A DNA stretch of 64,000 nt from Ensifer sp. BR816 (GCF_000378985.1 NZ_KB905370.1:434001-498000); one strand, 5' to 3'; counted from the stretch's first letter, positions 33,435 to 43,121 are shown. Numbers and translations are program-made. The notes: generated from the sequence alone by a model not told the origin.

Positions 33435-36400
33435 ATGCTTTCGGGTTCGGTCATTTTCGCCTCGGCCTTCGCCTATCTGCTGCTGCTCTTCGCAGTCGCA
33501 AGCTACGGCGACCGGCGGGCCAGCAGAAGCAAGATTGCCAGCAAGGGCAGGCCGCTGGTCTATGCGCTGAGCCTGGCGATCTACTGCACCTCCTGGACCT
33601 ATTTCGGCGGCGTCGGGCTCGCCGCCGAGCATGGGCTCGAATTCACCGGCATCTATATCGGGCCGATCCTGATGTTCACGCTCGGCATGCCGCTGATCCG
33701 CAGGATCGTGCAGCTCGCAAAGACCGAGAAACTGACCTCGGTCGCCGACTTCGTGGCGGCGCGCTACGGCAAGAACCCGGCGGTGGCGGCGATCGTCGCG
33801 CTGATTTCGCTGGTGGGGGCCATTCCCTATATCGCCCTTCAGCTCAAGGCGGTGTCGAGCTCGGTCGCGGCGATGATCGATACCAGCGACTACGGCATCG
33901 GCGCAGGCGAGAATTTCATCGACCTGCCGCTGCTCGTCACGCTCTTCCTCGCCTGCTTCGCGATCGTCTTCGGCACGCGCCACACGGATGCGACCGAGCA
34001 TCAGGACGGGCTGATCCTGGCGATCGCGATGGAATCGGTCGTCAAGCTCGTCGCCATGCTCACGGCGGGCTTCTACATCGTCTTCGTCCTGTTCGACGGG
34101 CCGGCAAGCCTGCTGGCCGCAGCCCAGCAGAGCCCCGCGGTCCTTTCCGCGCTCGAATACCAGACGCCGGTTGCGCGCTGGATCCTGCTGATCGTGCTCT
34201 CCGCCTTCGGGATCATCATGCTGCCGCGGCAGTTTCACGTCACCGTCGTCGAAAACCGCACCGACAACGAACTGCGCACCGCCGGGGTCCTGTTTCCGCT
34301 CTATCTGATCGCCATCAACCTCTTCGTTCTGCCGATCGCCATTGCCGGCATCCTGACCTTTTCAGGCTCCGGCGATGCCGATCTCTACCTCCTGGCCCTG
34401 CCGCTCGCCAGCGACGTGCCGTTGATCACGCTTCTCACCTTCATTGGCGGCTTTTCCGCCGCAACCGCGATGGTCATCGTCGCCTCGGTGGCGCTGTCGA
34501 TCATGATCTCCAACGACATCGTCATGCCGGTCTTTCTGCGCCAGAGGCTCGGCACCCGCGGAACGCTGCAGGAGAGCATGGCCGGGACGCTGCTCAACAT
34601 CCGCCGCACCGCGATCTTTGTCGTCCTGCTGCTCGGCTACGGCTACTATCGCTCGGCAGACATGAGCTCCGGCCTCGCCTCGCTGGGGCTGCTCTCCTTC
34701 GCCGCCATCTCGCAGATGGCGCCGGCCCTCCTCGGCGGCCTCGTCTGGCGGCAGGCAAACGCCCGCGGCGCGATTGCCGGAATGGTCAGCGGCTTCCTCG
34801 TCTGGGCCTATGTGCTGTTCCTGCCGAGCCTCGGCGGACCCGACAATTCCCACGTGGCCTCGACGATCCTGAGCTTCCTCCTGCCGTTCACGGATCTCTT
34901 CTCGGGCCCGCAATCCGACCCGCTGGTCAACGCGTCGACGCTCAGCATGCTCGTCAACGTGTCCGCCTATGTGCTCGGCTCGCTGACCCGCACGCCGAAG
35001 CCGCTCGAGCGCTTCCAGGCCGGCGTTTTCATCACCCGGCGCTCGCGCACGGAACGGGCTTTCCGCGGACGCAAGACGAAGGTGACGGTGCGCGACCTAA
35101 AGACGACGATCGCCCGCTACATGGGCGAGGAGCGCATGCAGCGATCGTTTCACACCTACGAGCAGCAATCCGGCCGCTGGCTCGACGAAAACGCCTCCGC
35201 CGACATGGCGCTCGTCCATTTTTCCGAACAATTGCTCGGCAGCGCCATTGGCTCCTCTTCGGCCCGGCTGGTGTTTTCGCTCGTGCTGCAGCGCATGGAC
35301 GACACCTCATCGGACACCGCCTGGCTGCTCGACCAGGCGAGCGAGGCCCTGCAGCATAACCAGGACATGCTGCAGACGGCGCTCTCGCAGATGGACCAGG
35401 GAATCGCCGTCTTCGACAACGCCAGCAACCTGATCATCTGGAACCGCCGTTTCCGGGAACTGCTCGATCTGCCCGAGGCCGCCGGTCAGGTCGGCTTCCC
35501 GCTTGCCGACATCGTGGCGATCCTGGCGCGCCGCGGCGACATCCGCAAAGACTACGAAAAGACGCTGGTCACCAACTTCCTGACGCTCGACAAACCGTTC
35601 CTGCTGGAACTCGGCAATGGCGCCCGCATCATCGAGGTGCGGACCAACGCGATGCCCGACAAGGGAATCGTCACCACCTATACCGACATCACCCCGCGCG
35701 TGGCCGCCGACATGGCGCTGAAGCAGGCGAACGAGACGCTGGAACTGCGCGTCGCCGAACGGACGAGCGAGTTGACGCGGGTCAACAAAGAACTTGGCGA
35801 GGCGCGCGCCGCCGCAGAAGACGCCAATATTGGCAAGACCCGCTTCTTCGCAGCCGCTGGACACGACATCCTGCAGCCCCTGAACGCGGCGCGCCTCTAC
35901 TCCTCATCGCTTGTCGAGCGGCTAGGTGGTTCGGACAACAGGGCGCTGGTGCAGAACATCGATTCCTCGCTCGAATCGGTGGAGGCCATTCTCGGCGCCG
36001 TGCTCGACATTTCGCGGCTCGACACAGGGGCGATGAAGCCGCGGCTGCAGGCCGTGCAGCTCGATGATCTCCTGAGGCGCATCGAGACGGACTTCGCCCC
36101 GATGGCGCGGGCGAAGGAAATCGAGTTCATCGTCATGCCGACTTCGCTCGTCGTGCGCAGCGACCCCAACCTTTTGCGGCGCGTGGTCCAGAATCTCGTC
36201 TCCAATGCGATCAAATACACGCTTGAGGGCAAGGTGCTCGTGGGGGTGCGGCGACACGGGCAGGCGGTGACGATCGAAGTGCTCGACTCCGGCATCGGCA
36301 TTCCGGCGTCGAAGTTCCGCACCGTGTTCAAGGAATTCGCGCGCCTCGACGAAGGGGCGCGCACGGCCTCCGGGCTTGGCCTCGGACTCTCGATCGTCGA

Positions 36401-36941
36401 CCGCATCTCGCGTGTCCTCAACCATCCGGTCGGCCTGCAGTCGAAGCCGGGAAAGGGGACCGGGTTCAAGGTTACCGTACCGCTCGATACAAGCACCGGC
36501 GAACCATCAAGGTCGCAGCCGGTCGTCGCGACGAAGACGAGCGACGCGCTGACCGGGCTCACCGTCGTCTGCATCGACAACGAACCGAAGATCCTCGAAG
36601 GCATGGCGCTGCTCCTCGGCGGCTGGGGCTGCACCGTCACGACGGTGGAATCGGTTGCCGCCTGCGACAAGATAGGCCCGAACGACCTGCCGGCGCGGCC
36701 CGACGCGATCGTCGCCGACTACCACCTCGACGACGGCACCGGCATCGAGGCGATCGCGTCGATCCGTGGGCTTTGGAAGGACAGTATTCCGGCGCTGATG
36801 GTGACCGCCGACCGCACGCCGGAGGTTCGCGGCGCCGCCGAGCGCGACGGCGTGTCGCTGCAGCACAAGCCGGTGCGCCCTGCCGCCTTGCGCGCCTGGC
36901 TGACGCAGCTTGCCGCAGCGGCACGGGCGGCGGCGGAGTAG
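33435..36941 (+). CDS. SLC5-type symporter/hybrid sensor histidine kinase
   Basis: A 1168-residue membrane sensor. Residues 1 to about 520 form a sodium:solute symporter-like domain with about 13 segments (ATYFGG-type TWTYFGGVGLAAEHG region), as in CbrA-like kinases. A linker (about 525-645) is followed by a PAS domain (about 645-760, WNRRFRELLDLP), a coiled coil, a HisKA domain with phospho-His810 (AAGHDILQPLNAA), a HATPase domain about 915-1020 (NLVSNAIKY, GLGLGLSIV) and a receiver domain about 1045-1165 with phospho-Asp1095 (VADYHLDDG). It is convergent with a LuxR-type response regulator 28 bases away. The input is probably a nutrient sensed or moved by the symporter part; none is identified. 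Confidence 0.93.
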   Translation: MLSGSVIFASAFAYLLLLFAVASYGDRRASRSKIASKGRPLVYALSLAIYCTSWTYFGGVGLAAEHGLEFTGIYIGPILMFTLGMPLIRRIVQLAKTEKLTSVADFVAARYGKNPAVAAIVALISLVGAIPYIALQLKAVSSSVAAMIDTSDYGIGAGENFIDLPLLVTLFLACFAIVFGTRHTDATEHQDGLILAIAMESVVKLVAMLTAGFYIVFVLFDGPASLLAAAQQSPAVLSALEYQTPVARWILLIVLSAFGIIMLPRQFHVTVVENRTDNELRTAGVLFPLYLIAINLFVLPIAIAGILTFSGSGDADLYLLALPLASDVPLITLLTFIGGFSAATAMVIVASVALSIMISNDIVMPVFLRQRLGTRGTLQESMAGTLLNIRRTAIFVVLLLGYGYYRSADMSSGLASLGLLSFAAISQMAPALLGGLVWRQANARGAIAGMVSGFLVWAYVLFLPSLGGPDNSHVASTILSFLLPFTDLFSGPQSDPLVNASTLSMLVNVSAYVLGSLTRTPKPLERFQAGVFITRRSRTERAFRGRKTKVTVRDLKTTIARYMGEERMQRSFHTYEQQSGRWLDENASADMALVHFSEQLLGSAIGSSSARLVFSLVLQRMDDTSSDTAWLLDQASEALQHNQDMLQTALSQMDQGIAVFDNASNLIIWNRRFRELLDLPEAAGQVGFPLADIVAILARRGDIRKDYEKTLVTNFLTLDKPFLLELGNGARIIEVRTNAMPDKGIVTTYTDITPRVAADMALKQANETLELRVAERTSELTRVNKELGEARAAAEDANIGKTRFFAAAGHDILQPLNAARLYSSSLVERLGGSDNRALVQNIDSSLESVEAILGAVLDISRLDTGAMKPRLQAVQLDDLLRRIETDFAPMARAKEIEFIVMPTSLVVRSDPNLLRRVVQNLVSNAIKYTLEGKVLVGVRRHGQAVTIEVLDSGIGIPASKFRTVFKEFARLDEGARTASGLGLGLSIVDRISRVLNHPVGLQSKPGKGTGFKVTVPLDTSTGEPSRSQPVVATKTSDALTGLTVVCIDNEPKILEGMALLLGGWGCTVTTVESVAACDKIGPNDLPARPDAIVADYHLDDGTGIEAIASIRGLWKDSIPALMVTADRTPEVRGAAERDGVSLQHKPVRPAALRAWLTQLAAAARAAAE

Positions 36942-36969
36942 CGGCGGTTTTTCTTAAATTAGCTGGTTC

Positions 36970-37617
36970 CTAAGCCGCCGCCACACTCCCGAGTTTTGAA
37001 AGCTGGATGACCGCCTGGGTGCGGCTGTCGACATTGAGCTTCAGCAGGATCGCCGAGACATGCGCCTTGATGGTCGCCTCGGAGACGCCGAGTTCGTAGG
37101 CGATCTGCTTGTTGAGCAGGCCCTCGGCAAGCATCGACAAGACGCGCGATTGCTGTGGCGTCAAGGTCTGCAGGCGATGCATAAGGTCGGCCACTTCCGG
37201 CTCGTATTCCTGGTTCCCGTCGTAGCCGGCCGGGACAAAGATCTCGCCGGCGATAACCTTGCCGATACCGTCGCGGATTTCCTCGATGCCGGCGGATTTT
37301 GAAAGGAAGCCGGCCGCGCCGAGATCGATGGCGCGGTGGATCGTCGCCGGATCGTCATGAGCCGAGACGATCATCACCGGCAGGCTTGGGAATTCGGCGC
37401 GCAGCGCAATCAGGCCGGAAAGGCCGCTGACGCCCGGCATGGTGAGATCCAGAAGCATCAGATCGGCATCGGGATTGTCCACCGCGGCCTTGCGAGCGGC
37501 CGCAAAATCGCCGGCCTCGACGACGGTTGGCGCGCCCGCCATGCCGCTCAGCGCCTGGCGCATCGCACCGCGGAACAGCGGATGGTCGTCAGCAATGATG
37601 ATGGTCATGTCGGGCAT
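36970..37617 (-). CDS. LuxR/NarL-type response regulator
   Basis: A 215-residue regulator with an N-terminal receiver domain (IIIADDHPLFR, phospho-Asp in LMLLDLTMPG, SAHDDPATI and the Lys in FLSKSAG) and a C-terminal LuxR helix-turn-helix (LTPQQSRVLSMLAEGLLNKQIAYELGVSEATIKAHVSAIL). The ATG at 37617 has GGGAGGGAG 6-8 bases upstream, which decides the start against an earlier frame start. It faces the SLC5-hybrid kinase across 28 bases and is its likely output; NarL-type regulators of this kind control alcohol or carbon use in related bacteria, but targets are not visible here. Confidence 0.92.
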   Translation of the reverse strand: MPDMTIIIADDHPLFRGAMRQALSGMAGAPTVVEAGDFAAARKAAVDNPDADLMLLDLTMPGVSGLSGLIALRAEFPSLPVMIVSAHDDPATIHRAIDLGAAGFLSKSAGIEEIRDGIGKVIAGEIFVPAGYDGNQEYEPEVADLMHRLQTLTPQQSRVLSMLAEGLLNKQIAYELGVSEATIKAHVSAILLKLNVDSRTQAVIQLSKLGSVAAA

Positions 37618-37723
37618 GGTGACGCTCCCTCCCAAGAGCCTCGGATGCAGCATTGGCATGCTGCATGTTCGTTCACCGATCGGCTTCGTCCCCCACGCGC
37701 CACTCGGTGTTTGTTCAGGACAC

Positions 37724-38155
37724 TCAGGTCTTGTCGGGCACCGGTCCACCGTCTTCGGTAGGATCGCGACCCTCAAGTTCCTTCACGATATCCATGAACT
37801 TGCGCATCATTCTTTCCATGATGCTCATGGTCCGGTCAATCTCTTCGTCGGTCGGAAGATCGGGTTTCGCGGCTGTCGCCCCGCTCTGCACGGCCTTTTC
37901 CAAGGCTTCTACCCGTTTCGTCAGAAGGTCGAGTTCCCGCTCGAAGGCGGCACGCTCGTCGGCGGCCATCCGGCAGACGAGTTCGCCGTTCTTCTCCTGG
38001 CAGAGGGTGACCTCGCCAGTCTCGGTATCGAGCCGGGCGAAGCCTGTCTCCGCCTTCTGCATGCTGAAGCGACCCGGCGCCGGTTCCTGGGCGCCAGCCA
38101 TCTGGCCCCAGCCGAGAACCAAGCCGAACGCGAGCGCTGTGATTGCCTGCCTCAT
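37724..38155 (-). CDS. Periplasmic hypothetical protein (143 aa)
   Basis: A 143-residue protein with a clear signal peptide (MRQAITALAFGLVLGWGQMAGAQ, cleavage after AGA). The mature part begins with a compact FARLDTETGEVTLCQEKNGELVCRMAADERAA segment holding two Cys that could pair, followed by a helical, coiled-coil-like segment rich in Glu/Arg and Met and an acidic tail. The ATG at 38155 has GGGAGAGG 5 bases upstream. I do not recognise a characterised family. It lies upstream of the response regulator gene on the same strand, 106 bases away. Confidence 0.75.
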   Translation of the reverse strand: MRQAITALAFGLVLGWGQMAGAQEPAPGRFSMQKAETGFARLDTETGEVTLCQEKNGELVCRMAADERAAFERELDLLTKRVEALEKAVQSGATAAKPDLPTDEEIDRTMSIMERMMRKFMDIVKELEGRDPTEDGGPVPDKT

Positions 38156-38338
38156 GACATCCTCTCCCTTGGATGCTCTGGTGATCGCTTCTTGTAGATA
38201 TAGCGGCATGCGCGCGGAAAACCGCGTGCAGTTTCCTCTTCCCCGCAAATCCGCCTTCGATCTGATGCTCGGCGGTGGACATGCGGCGATATTTGCGGCA
38301 AGGCCATGGCTCGGTTTCATGACGGACGAGCGGACCAG

Positions 38339-38686
38339 ATGAACGCTACCATATACAAGATCGTTCCGGCGCTTCTATGGCAGGAAGCGCGGCGCGCGGG
38401 GCAGTTCGCCGGCGCGCCCGTCGATCTCGCCGACGGCTTCATTCATTTCTCAACGGGCGAGCAGGTCGCGGAAACGGCGGCGCGACACTTCGAGGGACAG
38501 ACGGATCTTCTCATCGTCGCCGTCAACGCAGGCGCCCTCGGCGACAAGCTCGTCTACGAGCCCTCGCGCGGCGGCGCGCTGTTTCCGCATCTCTACGGGC
38601 CACTGACGCTCGACGCGGTGTTGTGGGAAAAGCCGCTGCCGCTCGGCGCCAATGGCACGCATATTTTCCCCGAGCTCGCGCCATGA
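38339..38686 (+). CDS. DUF952 family protein
   Basis: A 115-residue cytoplasmic protein of the DUF952 family. Typical segments are YKIVPALLWQEA, the DGFIHFST motif, and YEPSRGGALFPHLYGPLTLDAV near the end. No enzymatic role is established for the family; the fold is related to glutathione-S-transferase-like/ADP-ribosyl folds in some annotations, which I treat as unproven. It overlaps pyrD by 4 bases (ATGA), so the two are co-translated, an arrangement common in alphaproteobacteria. Confidence 0.85.
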   Translation: MNATIYKIVPALLWQEARRAGQFAGAPVDLADGFIHFSTGEQVAETAARHFEGQTDLLIVAVNAGALGDKLVYEPSRGGALFPHLYGPLTLDAVLWEKPLPLGANGTHIFPELAP

Positions 38687-39771
38687 CTGGACCTCTTGAA
38701 CGCCTCGCCCGCCGCGGCCTGTTCCTCCTCGACCCCGAAACCGCCCATGGCGTCTCGATCAAGGCGCTGAAGAGCGGCGTCGTGCCAAGCTGTGCTGCGC
38801 CTGCCGATGCCAGGCTCAAGCAGACCATTGCTGGCCTCACTTTTCCGAATCCGCTCGGCATGGCCGCCGGCTACGACAAGAATGCCGAGGTGCCGGAGGC
38901 CCTGTTGAGACTCGGCTTCGGCTTCACCGAGATCGGCACGGTGACGCCGAAGCCGCAGCCGGGCAATGACAAGCCGCGGATTTTTAGGCTCGTCGAGGAC
39001 GAGGCGGTGATCAACCGGCTCGGATTCAACAATGATGGGCACGGTGCGGCGCTGGCGCGCCTTCAGGCCTGTTCGCGCCAAGCGCTGATCGGCGTCAATA
39101 TCGGCGCCAACAAGGACAGCGCCGACCGGATTGCCGACTATGTCGCCGGCATCCGCACCTTCCATGCCGTCGCCCGCTATTTCACCGCCAACATCTCCTC
39201 GCCGAACACGCCCGGCCTGCGCGACCTGCAGGCGCGCGAAAGCCTGGCGGCGCTGCTTTCGGCCGTGCTTGCCGCCCGCGACGAGGAAGCCGCGAAGGAA
39301 GGAAGACACGTTCCGGTGTTCCTGAAGATCGCCCCGGATCTCACCGAGGAAGGTATGGACGACATCGCGGCGGAGGTGCTGGCGCACGATCTCGACGGTT
39401 TGATCGTCTCCAACACGACCCTGTCGCGCGAAGGTCTCAGGGACCAGCGCCACGCCAAGGAGGCTGGCGGCCTTTCCGGCAAGCCGCTCTTCGAGAAATC
39501 GACGGCGGTGCTCGCCCGCATGCGCAAGCGCGTCGGGCCGAACCTGCCGATCATCGGGGTCGGCGGCGTCAGTTCGGCGGAGACGGCGGCGGAAAAGATC
39601 CGCGCGGGCGCCGATCTGGTACAGCTCTATTCCTGCATGGTCTATGAGGGGCCGGCGCTTCCCGGCCGAATCCTGCGCGGCCTTTCGGCGCTCTGCGATC
39701 GGGAGAAGCTTGCCTCGATCCGCGAGATCCGCGACAGCCGTCTCGACTACTGGGCCGGGCGGAAGATCTGA
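38683..39771 (+). CDS. pyrD: Dihydroorotate dehydrogenase (quinone), class 2
   Basis: A 362-residue flavoprotein of de novo pyrimidine synthesis that oxidises dihydroorotate to orotate using quinone. Motifs include NPLGMAAGYDKN, GFTEIGTVTPKPQPGN, NRLGFNNDG, the ANISSPNTPGLRDLQ region with the catalytic Ser, KIAPDLTEEG, SNTTLSR and the FMN site GVGGVSSAETAAEKIRAGA. The N-terminal amphipathic helix (residues 1-35) is the membrane-binding part of class 2 enzymes. It starts inside the DUF952 stop and ends overlapping the convergent MATE gene by 25 bases. Confidence 0.95.
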   Translation: MTGPLERLARRGLFLLDPETAHGVSIKALKSGVVPSCAAPADARLKQTIAGLTFPNPLGMAAGYDKNAEVPEALLRLGFGFTEIGTVTPKPQPGNDKPRIFRLVEDEAVINRLGFNNDGHGAALARLQACSRQALIGVNIGANKDSADRIADYVAGIRTFHAVARYFTANISSPNTPGLRDLQARESLAALLSAVLAARDEEAAKEGRHVPVFLKIAPDLTEEGMDDIAAEVLAHDLDGLIVSNTTLSREGLRDQRHAKEAGGLSGKPLFEKSTAVLARMRKRVGPNLPIIGVGGVSSAETAAEKIRAGADLVQLYSCMVYEGPALPGRILRGLSALCDREKLASIREIRDSRLDYWAGRKI

Positions 39772-41114
39772 GCGGCCCGCCGCGGCAGCAATAGCACCAG
39801 GAACAGGCCCCGCAGCAGCAGGAACAGGTTGAGCGCCGCCCACAGGCCGTGATTGCCGAAGACCGGTACGAGAACGACGAGCGCCGCGCCATAAACGAGG
39901 AAGGCGGCGAGCATCATGTTGCGCATGTCGCGCGACCAGGTGGCGCCGATGAAGACGCCGTCCATCAGGAAGGCCATCGCGCCGGTGAGCGCCGTCAGCG
40001 CCGCCCAGGGCATATATTCATAGGCGAGCGCGCGCACATCCGGCGCCGTCGTCAAAAGATCGACGAGGATGTTGCCGAAGGCGAGGAAAAACGCCGTCGT
40101 CAATAAAGCGAGGCCGAGCGACCAAAATGCTGTCATTCTGAGCGCGCGATCGAAGGCGGGGCGATAGCCGGCGCCGATCGAGCGGCCGGTCAGCTGCTCG
40201 GCCGCATTGGCAAGGCCATCGAGATAGTAGCCGGCGACCAGAAAAATCGTCATCAACACCGCATTGGCCGCGAGCGTCACCGGGCCGAGGGACGTGCCGA
40301 TCCGGGTCATCAGCGTGAAGGCGGCGAGCAGCACGAAGGAGCGGATCATGATGTCGCGGTTGAGCCCGAACAGCGCCTTTAGCCGGTCGCCGGCAAAGAT
40401 CGTCGCCCAGTCCGGCGCGTCCCTCTTGTCAAACCGGCCGTAGACGATCGCGAAGCCCGCGAGCGCACCGATCAGCTCGCCCGCGACCGTGCCGATTGCA
40501 ACCCCTGCCACGCCCCAGCCGAGGGCGAGTCCCAGCAAAATCGACAGCACGATGTTGGTGCCGTTGATGAGGGTCTGCAGCAGGAGGCCGATCGAGCCCT
40601 CGCCGCGACCAAGGACGAATCCGAGGATGGCGTAATTGGCGAGCGCCGCCGGACCGGAAAGAATCCGATAGAGAAAATAGGTGCTCGTGACTGCCGCCAC
40701 CTCTGCGTCCGGCGCCATCAGCCACAGACCGAGTGCGAGCAGGAGCGGCGACAGCAGGACGACGGCGATGCCGCAGACGAGGGCGATCACCATCGAGCGC
40801 CAGAACACCGCCTGTTGCTCGCGCCGGTCGCCGCGGCCATAGGCCTGCGCGACGAGGCCGGTCGTCGAAGCGCGCAGAAAATTGAAGGTGGCGAAGATCA
40901 GATCGAACAGGACGGCGCCGACGGCGAGGCCGGCGAGCATCTCCGCCCGGCCGAGCCTGCCGACGACGCCGGTGTCGACGAGGCCGAGAAGCGGCGTCGT
41001 CAAAAATCCGAGCGTCATCGGCAGGGCGATCGAGAAAATCAGCCGATTGGTGACGTCGAACGGACCCGCCTCGCGGGCAAGCTTTTCACGCTCGATACTT
41101 TCCATGGCAGACAT
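39747..41114 (-). CDS. MATE family efflux transporter (DinF-like)
   Basis: A 455-residue protein with 12 predicted membrane segments in two halves. The first half starts IFSIALPMTLGFLTTPLLGLVDTGVVGRLG, a MATE signature; the second half has LDGLANAAEQLTGRSIGAGYR, the DinF-like subgroup motif. By family it exports drugs or metabolites in exchange for H+ or Na+. A Met at 41105 is an alternative start. Its 3' end overlaps pyrD on the other strand by 25 bases. It lies 48 bases downstream of the CAP lipoprotein gene on the same strand, perhaps one unit. Confidence 0.9.
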   Translation of the reverse strand: MSAMESIEREKLAREAGPFDVTNRLIFSIALPMTLGFLTTPLLGLVDTGVVGRLGRAEMLAGLAVGAVLFDLIFATFNFLRASTTGLVAQAYGRGDRREQQAVFWRSMVIALVCGIAVVLLSPLLLALGLWLMAPDAEVAAVTSTYFLYRILSGPAALANYAILGFVLGRGEGSIGLLLQTLINGTNIVLSILLGLALGWGVAGVAIGTVAGELIGALAGFAIVYGRFDKRDAPDWATIFAGDRLKALFGLNRDIMIRSFVLLAAFTLMTRIGTSLGPVTLAANAVLMTIFLVAGYYLDGLANAAEQLTGRSIGAGYRPAFDRALRMTAFWSLGLALLTTAFFLAFGNILVDLLTTAPDVRALAYEYMPWAALTALTGAMAFLMDGVFIGATWSRDMRNMMLAAFLVYGAALVVLVPVFGNHGLWAALNLFLLLRGLFLVLLLPRRAAQIFRPAQ

Positions 41115-41162
41115 CGTCGCTACCCCGCGGCCGTCTCCGCAAGGCGATCTTGGGGAATCAAC

Positions 41163-41666
41163 TCAGCCGGACAGCACCATGGCCCAATAGGGGCGGTTCC
41201 CGGAAGCGGTATTTTGCGCCACGGCCACGCCCAGGCCGCGATAGCCGCCGAGCATGTTTTCGAGGTGCTTTGGCGACTTGAACCAGGCTTCATAGGCCCG
41301 TTCGGGGGTGTCCTGGCCCATGGCGATGTTCTCGGCGGCGGGAAGTGTCACGCCATCGCCCTTCATCCGATCGGAAAAATCGTCGCGCCAGCCGATATTG
41401 TGCTTCATCTTGCCGGCGCGGGCCATGCGCGCGGCCTGGTGCATGGCGGCGACGGAGGCGGCCGGGTCGCGCGAAAGCGTCGAGAGCCCTCTGCCCTTGC
41501 GCAACGCGTTGACGTAGCCGAGCGTCGCCTCGGTCTGGTCGCTGCCCGTCCCGTCGTCAGCCGTGAGCAGGCCGGAGGTCGAGCAGCCGGCGACGAGCCC
41601 AAGCGAAATCACGGCACCGGCGGACAGAATGAGCCGTCTGCGGGGAAGGAAGAACTGATCCTGCAT
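41163..41666 (-). CDS. CAP-domain (SCP-like) lipoprotein
   Basis: A 167-residue protein with a basic start (PRRRLILSAG), hydrophobic core and lipobox LVAGC (Cys around residue 28), so a lipoprotein. The rest is a CAP/SCP domain: YVNALRKGRGLSTLSRD, AARMARAGKMKHN, ENIAMG, AYEAWFKSPKHLENMLGG and a final YWAMVLSG strand. CAP proteins of bacteria are secreted and of largely unknown role. The ATG is 3 bases after the stop of the small membrane gene upstream, so both form an operon, likely with the MATE gene. Confidence 0.87.
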   Translation of the reverse strand: MQDQFFLPRRRLILSAGAVISLGLVAGCSTSGLLTADDGTGSDQTEATLGYVNALRKGRGLSTLSRDPAASVAAMHQAARMARAGKMKHNIGWRDDFSDRMKGDGVTLPAAENIAMGQDTPERAYEAWFKSPKHLENMLGGYRGLGVAVAQNTASGNRPYWAMVLSG

Positions 41667-41668
41667 GG

Positions 41669-41935
41669 TTAACGCCGATAGCTCAAGAGACGGAGGATGA
41701 TGAAGGCGGGAATGACCACGGCGGCGCCGAGCAAAAGGTAATCGCCGACCCGTCCCAGCGCGGCAAAGCCCGTCCGCCAGAGGTCGACGACGAAGTCGCG
41801 GATACCGTCGAGAAGGTCCATGGGGCGCCAATCGAAGACGGTCATGACGAAGCCGACGAGGATCGACACGACAACGAGCTTGACGAGCACGCGCAGCGGT
41901 GAATCGCCGAGAAATTTGTTTACGCCGTCCGACAT
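41669..41935 (-). CDS. Small integral membrane protein (88 aa)
   Basis: An 88-residue protein with two predicted membrane helices (about 17-35 and 65-83) flanking a DWRPMDLLDGIRDFVVDLWRTGF segment, and a basic C-terminus. The pattern is that of a conserved alphaproteobacterial membrane protein of unknown function. It is immediately upstream of the CAP lipoprotein gene and divergent from the TPR-methyltransferase gene with a 143-bp gap holding both promoters. Confidence 0.78.
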   Translation of the reverse strand: MSDGVNKFLGDSPLRVLVKLVVVSILVGFVMTVFDWRPMDLLDGIRDFVVDLWRTGFAALGRVGDYLLLGAAVVIPAFIILRLLSYRR

Positions 41936-42078
41936 CAGCGAAGAATTCTCCTGTTTCCCATCACATAAGCCGCTCTGCCAGCCCCCGCAAGCCGCGAGAA
42001 ACGCGGTCTTTCAGATTCCGCTTGTGTTTTGTCGCGTCCGGCGCCAGAAGCGTCCGTCGCAAACCAACTGTCACCCTC

Positions 42079-43017
42079 ATGGCCGCCCACCAGCTCTCCT
42101 CCGGCGATCTGATCGCCGATCGCCGCGCCGACTATGCAAAGATGCTCGCCGAAAGCGGCGACCACCAAGGCGCGGCTGAGCTCATGGCCCAGGCGCTGGA
42201 ACTGGTGCCGAATTGGGCAGCCGGCTGGTTCCGGCTGGCGGACTATGAGGAGAAATCGGGCCGAAAAGAGGCGGCGGTCGCGGCCCTGCGCCGCACGCTT
42301 CGGCTCAACCCTCAGGACATTTACGGCGCCAGCCTGAAACTGGCCCTGCTCGGCGCCTGCGAGACGCCGGAGCAGCCGCCGAGCACCTATGTGGAGCGGC
42401 TTTTCGACGACTATGCCGAGCGGTTCGACCAGGCCCTCGTCGAGAAGCTCGCCTACAGTGTCCCGGAAAAACTCGCGGCGCTGACCGACAGGACGACCGG
42501 CGGGCAAAAATTTCGCCATGTTACCGATCTCGGCTGCGGCACCGGGCTCTTCGGCGAGCGCATCCGCGGCCGCGCCGACTTTCTCGAGGGTTTCGATCTT
42601 TCGGCCAACATGCTTGCCAAGGCAGAAGGCAAGGCACTCTATGACCGGCTGGGCCAGGCGGACCTGTCGCAGCCGCCGGAGGTTTCCGGCTTTTTCGGCG
42701 AACTCGCCGAAGCGCGCGCGGACCTCGTCAGCGCGGCGGACGTGCTGATGTATCTCGGCAATCTCGAACGCCCATTCGCCATCACGCACCGGCTGCTGGC
42801 GCCCGGCGGGCTGTTTGCCTTCTCCGTCGAGGACGCGGCGAATGGCGACGGCTTCCTGCTTCGACCATCGCTGCGCTACGCCCATTCGGAAGCCTATGTC
42901 GCCGCGCTCTGTGCAGAGTTTCAGCTCGAGATGATCGCCGTCGAACGGACGATCATTCGCATGGATGCCGGCCTGCCGATTGCCGGCATCCTGTTTGTCG
43001 CCCGCAAGTCTGCATGA
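42079..43017 (+). CDS. TPR-domain SAM-dependent methyltransferase
   Basis: A 312-residue protein. Residues 10-95 form two or three tetratricopeptide-like helices pairs (ESGDHQGAAELMAQALELVPNWAAGWFRLAD and a second unit). The C-terminal part is a class I methyltransferase with the SAM motif VTDLGCGTGLFGERI near 150 and a LLAPGGLFAFSVED post-motif strand. Family members are often annotated as contractile-injection or biotin-type methyltransferases without proof; the substrate is unknown. ATG at 42079 has only a weak ribosome site. No operon partner is evident. Confidence 0.85.
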   Translation: MAAHQLSSGDLIADRRADYAKMLAESGDHQGAAELMAQALELVPNWAAGWFRLADYEEKSGRKEAAVAALRRTLRLNPQDIYGASLKLALLGACETPEQPPSTYVERLFDDYAERFDQALVEKLAYSVPEKLAALTDRTTGGQKFRHVTDLGCGTGLFGERIRGRADFLEGFDLSANMLAKAEGKALYDRLGQADLSQPPEVSGFFGELAEARADLVSAADVLMYLGNLERPFAITHRLLAPGGLFAFSVEDAANGDGFLLRPSLRYAHSEAYVAALCAEFQLEMIAVERTIIRMDAGLPIAGILFVARKSA

Positions 43018-43121
43018 ATCGCAACGACGGCTTGCAAAAATAGGTCAGCGTTACTTACATATTTTTCTTGATTATCTTCATGCGCCGCAGCAAATGATGG
43101 AGCTCTTCGCGGGAGTTCGCC

